From NCBI GenBank assembly GCA_964651335.1, contig CAZYVT010000012.1:1-64000 (forward strand): a DNA stretch of 64,000 nucleotides. Reading direction: 5' to 3'. Shown in pieces: positions 58,428-64,000 of the stretch (its first letter is position 1; every line of letters begins with the position of its first letter). A model generated the notes under the pieces. The model made no database searches, was not told the origin of the DNA, and worked only from the letters and a program-made list of their open reading frames with translations. The stretch is from 2-02-FULL-66-14 sp964651335. GTDB lineage: Bacteria; Pseudomonadota; Gammaproteobacteria; Burkholderiales; SG8-39. The position numbers were made by a program, and so were the translations under genes.

Positions 58428-58853
58428 ATGCCCTCGCGCCCCAGCAAGCGCCTGCAGACGTTTCGCAATCCCTCGGCTGGACGCGACTACCGCATCCAGA
58501 TCGAGATCCCCGAATTCACGTGCCTCTGCCCCATGACCGGACAACCCGATTTCGCGACACTGGTACTCGACTACGTGCCCGACCGGACCTGCATCGAACT
58601 CAAATCGCTCAAGCTCTATATCTGGTCGTTCCGCGACCAAGGCGCGTTTCATGAGGCGGTGACGAATCGAATGCTCGACGATCTGGTGCGTGCCGCGCGC
58701 CCGCGATATATGCGGCTGACGGCGCGCTTCAGACCGCGCGGCGGACTGTTCACCCGTGTCGTTGCAGAGCACCGGAAACGCGGCTGGAAGCCGGCGCCTG
58801 CGATCGCGCTCGAACAGCTTCCGGCGGCGCCCGAACCGGGCAGCGCAGGATGA
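58428..58853 (+). CDS. queF: NADPH-dependent 7-cyano-7-deazaguanine reductase
   Basis: QueF reduces the nitrile of preQ0 to preQ1 for queuosine in tRNA. The 141-residue protein is the short (unimodular) type. The catalytic Cys34 lies in FTCLCPMTGQPDFA, and the NADPH motif is ESLKLYL-like (here ELKSLKLYIWSFRDQGAFHE). The start ATG 58428 matches the family opening MPSRPSKRL; an upstream ATG 58380 would add 16 residues. Its stop overlaps the dapC start (ATGA). It is divergent from smc; TATGAT-like sequence near 58379 could promote it. Confidence 0.95.
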   Translation: MPSRPSKRLQTFRNPSAGRDYRIQIEIPEFTCLCPMTGQPDFATLVLDYVPDRTCIELKSLKLYIWSFRDQGAFHEAVTNRMLDDLVRAARPRYMRLTARFRPRGGLFTRVVAEHRKRGWKPAPAIALEQLPAAPEPGSAG

Positions 58854-60043
58854 ACCCGCTGCTCGCCCAACTGCAGCCTTATCCATTCGAGAAGCTGCGG
58901 GCCCTGATCGCCGGCGTGACGCCGCACCGGGCGCTCGGCGCGATCAACCTGTCGATCGGCGAGCCGAAACACCCGACTCCGGAGTTGATCCGGTCCGCGT
59001 TCGCCGGCGCGCTCGGCGGCCTGGCTGCCTATCCGGCCACCGCCGGGCTGCCTGCGCTGCGACTGGCGATCGCCGAGTGGCTTGCGCGACGCTATGCACT
59101 GCCGGGCATCGATCCCGCGACACAGGTGCTTCCGGTCAACGGATCGCGTGAGGCGCTGTTTGCGTTCGCCCAGGCCGTGATCGATCCACAAGGCGGCCGC
59201 GCGCTCGCCGCCTGTCCCAATCCGTTCTATCAGATCTACGAGGGCGCGGCGCTGCTCGCCGGCGCGACACCCGTATTTCTGAATTCCCGGGCGGCCAGCG
59301 GCCATCGCCTGGATCCGGATTCGCTGCCGGATTCGACGTGGCGGGACGTACAGCTCCTCTATGCATGCTCGCCGGGCAACCCGACCGGAACCGTGCTCCG
59401 AATCGACGATTGGAGGCGCCTGTTCGAGCTCTCCGACCGTCACGGCTTCGTGATCGCCTCGGACGAATGCTATTCCGAGCTCTACTATGACGAGCACAGT
59501 CCACCCCTGGGAGCGCTGCAGGCCGCCCACATGCTCGGCCGCGAGGGTTTCCCGCGGCTGGTCGTATTCTCGAGCCTGTCCAAACGCTCGAACGTTCCGG
59601 GCATGCGCTCCGGGTTCGTCGCCGGCGACGCGGCGCTTCTGAAGAGCTTTCTCCTCTATCGAACCTATCACGGATCTGCGATGGGCCTCGCCGTGCAGCA
59701 GGCCTCGATTGCCGCGTGGCGCGACGAAACGCACGTCCGCGAGAACCGCAGGCTGTACGCGGAGAAGTACCGCTCGGCGATGCCGCTGGTGAAAGCGCCT
59801 CTCCAGACCTCGCTACCCGAGGGTGGCTTTTACCTGTGGATACGAACGCCCATCGACGACTGCGACTTCGCCCGGCTGTTGCACCGCGACTATAATGTGC
59901 TCGTTCTGCCCGGCAGCTACCTGGCGCGCGAGGCGCACGCCGAAAATCCCGGCAAGGGATTCATCCGCGTCGCGCTGGTCGCGCCGCTTGCCGAATGCGT
60001 CGAGGCGTTTGAGCGCATCCGCGACTTTGCCCGCATGCTCTGA
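58850..60043 (+). CDS. dapC: Succinyldiaminopimelate transaminase
   Basis: DapC transfers an amino group from glutamate in the succinylase branch of lysine and diaminopimelate synthesis. The 397-residue fold-type I aminotransferase has ACSPGNPTGTV, SDECYSELYYDE and the PLP-lysine motif VFSSLSKRSNVPGMRSGF with Lys in SLSKRS, then the final Arg in GFIRVALVAP. It heads a dap cluster (dapC, dapD, dapE) whose enzymes act consecutively around this step. The ATG overlaps queF by four bases. Confidence 0.95.
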   Translation: MNPLLAQLQPYPFEKLRALIAGVTPHRALGAINLSIGEPKHPTPELIRSAFAGALGGLAAYPATAGLPALRLAIAEWLARRYALPGIDPATQVLPVNGSREALFAFAQAVIDPQGGRALAACPNPFYQIYEGAALLAGATPVFLNSRAASGHRLDPDSLPDSTWRDVQLLYACSPGNPTGTVLRIDDWRRLFELSDRHGFVIASDECYSELYYDEHSPPLGALQAAHMLGREGFPRLVVFSSLSKRSNVPGMRSGFVAGDAALLKSFLLYRTYHGSAMGLAVQQASIAAWRDETHVRENRRLYAEKYRSAMPLVKAPLQTSLPEGGFYLWIRTPIDDCDFARLLHRDYNVLVLPGSYLAREAHAENPGKGFIRVALVAPLAECVEAFERIRDFARML

Positions 60044-60045
60044 GA

Positions 60046-60867
60046 ATGGACGGCGCCAGAAAGACCATTGAACAGGCTTGGGAATCGCGCGCGCAACTGA
60101 ATCCCGCCTCCGCGCCCGGACCGCTGCGTGACGCGATCAGCGAAGCGATTGCCGGCCTGGACTCGGGGCGGCTGCGCGTCGCGGAGAGGGCCCCTGCGGG
60201 CTGGGTGACCCACCAGTGGCTGAAGATGGCGGTGCTGCTTTCCTTCCGCATCGAGGATAACCGGCTGCTGCCGGGAGCATCGACCAACTACTACGACAAG
60301 GTCCCGGGCAAGTTCGACTCCTATGACGCGGCGACCTTTGCGGCGGGAGGCTTCCGGGTGGTGCCTCCCGCGATGGTGCGGCGCGGGGCCTATATCGCAA
60401 GGAACGTCGTGCTGATGCCCTCCTACGTCAATATCGGCGCCTACGTGGACGAGGGAACGATGGTGGATACCTGGGCCACGGTAGGTTCCTGCGCGCAGAT
60501 CGGAAAGAACGTGCATCTGTCCGGGGGTGCAGGGATCGGCGGAGTGCTCGAACCGCTGCAGGCAAACCCCGTGATCATCGAGGACAATTGCTTTATCGGG
60601 GCGCGATCGGAAGTGGTCGAGGGCGTCCTCGTCGAGGAGAACAGCGTCATCTCGATGGGTGTGTACATCGGTCAAAGTACGAAGATATTTGACCGCGAGA
60701 CGGGCGAGATCATCTACGGCCGGGTCCCCGCGGGCTCCGTGGTCGTGCCCGGCACCCTGCCATCGCCCGACGGCCGCTACGGCCTGTACTGCGCGGTGAT
60801 CGTCAAGCGCGTGGACGCCAGGACCCGCGCCAAGACCAGCCCCAACGAGCTGCTGCGCGGGGAGTAG
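60046..60867 (+). CDS. dapD: Tetrahydrodipicolinate N-succinyltransferase
   Basis: DapD adds succinyl-CoA to tetrahydrodipicolinate, the step before DapC. The 273-residue trimeric left-handed beta-helix protein has the N-terminal helical domain (TIEQAWESRAQLNP), the active-site block YYDKVPGKFDSYD, and hexapeptide repeats. The run of glycines in GGAGIGGVLEPLQANPVIIEDNCFIG-like segment and the KTSPNELLRG end are diagnostic. It begins two bases after dapC. Confidence 0.97.
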   Translation: MDGARKTIEQAWESRAQLNPASAPGPLRDAISEAIAGLDSGRLRVAERAPAGWVTHQWLKMAVLLSFRIEDNRLLPGASTNYYDKVPGKFDSYDAATFAAGGFRVVPPAMVRRGAYIARNVVLMPSYVNIGAYVDEGTMVDTWATVGSCAQIGKNVHLSGGAGIGGVLEPLQANPVIIEDNCFIGARSEVVEGVLVEENSVISMGVYIGQSTKIFDRETGEIIYGRVPAGSVVVPGTLPSPDGRYGLYCAVIVKRVDARTRAKTSPNELLRGE

Positions 60868-60917
60868 CGGGCGCCGTTGGGCTACACTAACGGCATCGAA
60901 ATCGGCGGGGGGCGCCT

Positions 60918-62111
60918 ATGTCCGCAATGAAGCGGTTGTTGCAGCTGATGGCAGAGAAGAACGCGTCGGATATCTACCTGTCGGTCGGTGCACCGATCAA
61001 CATCAAGATCAACGGTGTCGCGGTGCCGGTGAACCAGACGATCATGAATGCCGACGCGGTAAAGCAGTTGATCCACGAGATCCTCACCGAGAAGCAGATC
61101 CGCGTCTATGAAGACGAAATGGAGCTGAACACGGGTTACTTCTTCGAAGGGGTCGGCAACTACCGGATCAGCGCCTTCCAGCAGAAGGGATCGCCCGCGC
61201 TGGTGGTGCGCTACATTCCGAGCAGCGTACCGCCCATCGACACGCTGAGCCTGCCCGAGACGCTGAAAGACATCATCATGCAGAAGCGCGGCCTGGTGTT
61301 GATGGTCGGCGCCACGGGCTCGGGCAAGACGACCTCGATCGCGGCAATGCTCGATTACCGCAACGGGCAGAAATCGGGCCACATCCTGACGCTCGAGGAT
61401 CCGATCGAGTTCGTCTTCACAAGCAAGAAGTCGATCGTCAATCAGCGCGAGGTGGGCACGGACACGAAGGTGTTCCAGACCGCCCTCAAGAACGCGCTGC
61501 GCCAGGCGCCGGATTGCATCCTCATCGGCGAAATCCGCGACCGGGAGGCCATGACTTCGGCGCTGCAGTACGCGCAATCGGGCCACCTCTGCCTCGCGAC
61601 CCTGCATGCGAACAACAGTTACCACGCGCTGAACCGGATCATCAGCTTCTACCCACTGGAAAACCGCGCCACGCTGCTGCTCGACCTTTCGGCCAGCCTG
61701 CAGGCGATCATCTCGCAGCGCCTGGTGCGCACCAAGATCGGAACGCGCAAACCGGCGATCGAGGTCCTGCTCAACACCCGCCACGTTGCCGAGCTGATCG
61801 AAAAGGGCGAGGTGAACGAAATCAAGGATGCGATGGAAAAAAGCATGGCGCCCGGCTCGCAGACCTTCGAGCAGGCCTTGTTCAAGCTCTTCACGGATGG
61901 CCAAATCACGCAGGATGAAGCGATGGCCAACGCCGATTCGCCCACCAACATGCTCTGGCTGATCAACCAGGCGACCGCGGGCCAGCTCAGCACCGGACAG
62001 GTCCCGGCGGCGTCCGTGGATGAGAAGAAGCCGGAGAAGAACGAAAGACTTCTTGCGGCAAACGCCGCCGAAACCTCGTTCGTCGACATCAAGATCGACA
62101 TGACGACCTGA
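60918..62111 (+). CDS. pilU: PilT/PilU-family retraction ATPase
   Basis: This 397-residue secretion-type ATPase has the Walker A GATGSGKTTS (131-140), Asp box ILTLEDPIEF, Walker B region CILIGEIRDREAMTSALQYAQSGHL and the His box HANNSYHALNR, which place it with type IV pilus retraction motors. It lacks the AIRNLIREG segment of PilT, so PilU is more likely. A low-complexity Lys/Glu tail follows residue 365. It is embedded between dapD and dapE in a conserved betaproteobacterial order, with its own leader (50-base gap, TACACT at 60883-60888 and a G-rich ribosome site). Pilus genes are otherwise absent here. Confidence 0.85.
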   Translation: MSAMKRLLQLMAEKNASDIYLSVGAPINIKINGVAVPVNQTIMNADAVKQLIHEILTEKQIRVYEDEMELNTGYFFEGVGNYRISAFQQKGSPALVVRYIPSSVPPIDTLSLPETLKDIIMQKRGLVLMVGATGSGKTTSIAAMLDYRNGQKSGHILTLEDPIEFVFTSKKSIVNQREVGTDTKVFQTALKNALRQAPDCILIGEIRDREAMTSALQYAQSGHLCLATLHANNSYHALNRIISFYPLENRATLLLDLSASLQAIISQRLVRTKIGTRKPAIEVLLNTRHVAELIEKGEVNEIKDAMEKSMAPGSQTFEQALFKLFTDGQITQDEAMANADSPTNMLWLINQATAGQLSTGQVPAASVDEKKPEKNERLLAANAAETSFVDIKIDMTT

Positions 62112-62121
62112 GGCGGGCGCG

Positions 62122-63249
62122 TTGTCGGGAGCGCTCGAACTCGCCCAGGCCCTGATCGCCCGCAGGTCCGTGACCCCCGACGACGCGGGGTGTCAGGCCC
62201 TGCTCGGATCGCGCCTCGAGGCAGCCGGTTTTTCGTGCGAGACGATCCGCTGCGGCGCCGTGACCAACCTCTGGGCGCGCCGCGGCGCAGCGGCGCCCCT
62301 CGTCTGCTTCGCCGGACACACCGACGTGGTTCCGCCCGGACCCCTCGAGCAGTGGGAAACCGACCCCTTCGTTCCGACGATCAGGGGCGCCCGGCTCTAT
62401 GGACGCGGCGCGGCGGACATGAAGTCCTCGATCGCGTCCTTTGTGGTCGCGGCGGAAGATTTCGTGCGGGAGCAGCCTGCACACTCCGGCTCGATCGCGC
62501 TTCTGATCACGTCGGACGAGGAAGGGCCGTCGCTAGACGGGACCGTACGCGTGGTGGAACGGCTGAAGGCACGCCGCGAACAGATCGAATACTGCGTCGT
62601 CGGCGAACCGTCCTCGGTCAACGCGCTCGGGGACACGATCAAGAACGGGCGGCGCGGCTCGCTCTCGGGCCGCCTCACCGTGCGCGGCGTTCAGGGACAT
62701 GTCGCGTATCCGCATCTCGCGCGAAATCCGATTCACCTCCTTGCCCCGGCGCTCGCCGAGCTCACCGCCATGAACTGGGATGACGGCAACGAGTATTTTC
62801 CGGCCACCACGTGGCAGGTATCGAACATCCATGCGGGGGCCGGTGTGGGGAACATCATCCCTGGTTCGCTCCAGCTCGACTTCAATTTCCGCTTCTCTAC
62901 GGCCAGCACCGAGGCCTCGCTCAGGGAACGGCTGGAGTCGATGCTGCGCGGGCACAGTCTCGACCATTCGATCGAGTGGACCCTGGGGGGTAAACCGTTC
63001 CTGACGCGGCGCGGCGAGCTGGTCGAGATCGTCACGCGCGCAGTGCAGGCGCATACCGGGCGAATCCCCGAACTCTCGACGGCCGGCGGAACCTCGGATG
63101 GCCGTTTCATCGCCGACATCTGCCCCGAGATCGTCGAGCTCGGGCCGGTCAACGCGAGCGTCCACCAGTTGAACGAGCACATCGAGCTCGCCGCCTTCGA
63201 TCTGTTGCCGAAGATCTATCTCGACACGCTACGGGCGCTTCTGCCTTGA
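62122..63249 (+). CDS. dapE: Succinyl-diaminopimelate desuccinylase
   Basis: DapE is a dinuclear zinc hydrolase that frees LL-diaminopimelate. The 375-residue M20-family protein shows CFAGHTDVVPPGPL with the His ligand and Asp, RGAADMKSSIASF with the bridging Asp, and SDEEGPSLDGT with catalytic Glu. The dimerisation domain follows, ending STAGGTSDGRFIADICPEIVE. The start is TTG 62122 with AGGCGG upstream; GTG alternatives are absent. The stop overlaps prmB as TTGA. Confidence 0.96.
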   Translation: MSGALELAQALIARRSVTPDDAGCQALLGSRLEAAGFSCETIRCGAVTNLWARRGAAAPLVCFAGHTDVVPPGPLEQWETDPFVPTIRGARLYGRGAADMKSSIASFVVAAEDFVREQPAHSGSIALLITSDEEGPSLDGTVRVVERLKARREQIEYCVVGEPSSVNALGDTIKNGRRGSLSGRLTVRGVQGHVAYPHLARNPIHLLAPALAELTAMNWDDGNEYFPATTWQVSNIHAGAGVGNIIPGSLQLDFNFRFSTASTEASLRERLESMLRGHSLDHSIEWTLGGKPFLTRRGELVEIVTRAVQAHTGRIPELSTAGGTSDGRFIADICPEIVELGPVNASVHQLNEHIELAAFDLLPKIYLDTLRALLP

Positions 63250-64000
63250 CCGTCGGGGAGTTGCTGCGCGAGACCGCGCGGCGTTTCCGCGCCGCGGATC
63301 TGCATTTCGGACACGGGACGGCGAACGCGCGCGATGAGGCGGCGTGGCTCGTCGGACACGTGCTCGGCATGCATCCCGGTGACGTTCATCTCCATCGCGA
63401 CCGGCCGCTGGTCCCGCACCAGGTCTCTCGCATCCGGCGGTTCGCCGAGCGACGTGTGCACGAGCGCATTCCCCTTGCCTATCTGCTGCGCGAAGCGTGG
63501 CTCGACGATCGCCGATTCTACGTGGACCGCCGCGTCATCGTGCCGCGCTCGTTCATCTCGGAACTACTGCGCGAGCGGTTGCGCCCATGGCTGCGGCGCC
63601 CAGTGCGCCGCGCGCTCGACCTGTGCACCGGGTCGGGATGCCTTGCCGTTCTCGTCGCGCAGGCGTTTCCGCGCGCGCGCATTGACGCGACAGATTTCTC
63701 TGCAGAGGCATTAAAGGTCGCGCGAATCAATGTCGCCCGTCACCGTCTCGGACGCCGCATCCGGCTGCTCCGCTCCGACCTGTTCGAGGCGCTGGGGCGG
63801 CAGCGCTACGACTTGATCCTGACCAATCCGCCCTACGTGGCCGCGCGCACCATGCGCGCGTTGCCGCGCGAGTATCGACATGAACCGGCCAGTGCGCTCG
63901 CCGCCGGAAGGGACGGCCTGGATTCGGTACGTAGAATTCTCGTCGAGGCGCGAGCATATCTCGCGCCGAAAGGCCTGCTCATTTGCGAAGTCGGAGACTC
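63246..64000 (+). CDS. prmB: Ribosomal protein L3 glutamine methyltransferase (partial, runs off window)
   Basis: Open from TTG 63246 to the last base of the window, so at least 251 residues without a stop. The N-terminal helical domain is followed by the SAM-binding motif DLCTGSGCLAVLVAQ (about 125-139) and the catalytic ILTNPPYV (about 193-200), which mark PrmB/PrmC glutamine N5-methyltransferases. PrmB acts on ribosomal protein L3, PrmC on release factors. The neighbour dapE is not decisive, but REAWLDDRRFYVDRRVIVPRSFI resembles PrmB (the related PrmC has a shorter link). The 3' end is missing. Confidence 0.9.
   Translation, partial: MTVGELLRETARRFRAADLHFGHGTANARDEAAWLVGHVLGMHPGDVHLHRDRPLVPHQVSRIRRFAERRVHERIPLAYLLREAWLDDRRFYVDRRVIVPRSFISELLRERLRPWLRRPVRRALDLCTGSGCLAVLVAQAFPRARIDATDFSAEALKVARINVARHRLGRRIRLLRSDLFEALGRQRYDLILTNPPYVAARTMRALPREYRHEPASALAAGRDGLDSVRRILVEARAYLAPKGLLICEVGD

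Noticed and set aside
1..64000. CRISPR array
   Set aside because: No regularly spaced direct repeats were seen anywhere, nor any cas gene.

Overview
The window is a GC-rich chromosomal segment of a betaproteobacterium. This is inferred from gene order: rpsB-tsf-pyrH-frr-uppS-cdsA-dxr-rseP-bamA-ompH-lpxD-fabZ-lpxA-lpxB-rnhB, smc-zipA-ligA, dapC-dapD-pilU-like-dapE-prmB, and the small families DUF4936, DUF4124 and DUF1178. The order within the class cannot be decided from what is here. Genes are packed tightly, with many 1-4 base stop/start overlaps and frequent GTG or TTG starts.

Layout. 1-5313: 3' end of tRNA-Leu(UAA), a secreted spermidine-synthase-like protein, a hydratase, and a reverse cluster (NicX-like ring dioxygenase, alpha/beta hydrolase, acyl-CoA-dehydrogenase-like flavoprotein) that looks like part of a heteroaromatic degradation route. 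5314-6595: an AT-rich patch with one unrecognised gene and structured DNA. 6596-11660: ankyrin protein, holB, tmk, mltG, then ygfZ, DUF4936 and NRDE genes. 11850-17546: a decayed and an intact MntA/HepT toxin-antitoxin pair around a GNAT gene, an aldolase-dehydrogenase fusion overlapping mtnA, an L,D-transpeptidase and tadA. 17565-26524: guaA, guaB, DUF4124, rnfH, ratA, smpB, ppsA/ppsR and an rRNA/tRNA methyltransferase gene. 26521-28739: divergent senA and senB, the selenoneine genes. 28714-42655: the long translation/envelope operon. 42890-49030: map, glnD, def, mtnP, hpt, galU. 49031-53709: a visibly AT-richer accessory segment (frameshifted gene, exonuclease-TerB-BRCT protein, transposase remnant, unusual ligA). 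53713-64000: zipA, smc, queF, dapC, dapD, pilU-like, dapE and a truncated prmB.

How genes work together. mtnA with the aldolase-dehydrogenase fusion, and the mtnP-family phosphorylase joined to hpt, together suggest a methylthioadenosine disposal route: hypoxanthine goes back to IMP, and the sugar is split to dihydroxyacetone phosphate plus a two-carbon methylthio product. senA and senB point to selenoneine production, although the selenophosphate gene senC is not adjacent. The envelope operon joins undecaprenyl phosphate, CDP-diacylglycerol, MEP-pathway, lipid A and outer-membrane assembly functions behind ribosomal protein S2.

Most noteworthy: the senA/senB pair and the perfect palindrome in its 32-base divergent gap; the proposed compact methylthio-sugar shunt; the apparent in-place replacement of ligA by a foreign ligase with a duplicated helix-hairpin-helix module; the DEDDh exonuclease-TerB-BRCT protein beside it; and overlapping divergent -10 boxes that appear to drive two leaderless genes. 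No CRISPR array, rRNA operon, complete insertion sequence or replication origin was seen.
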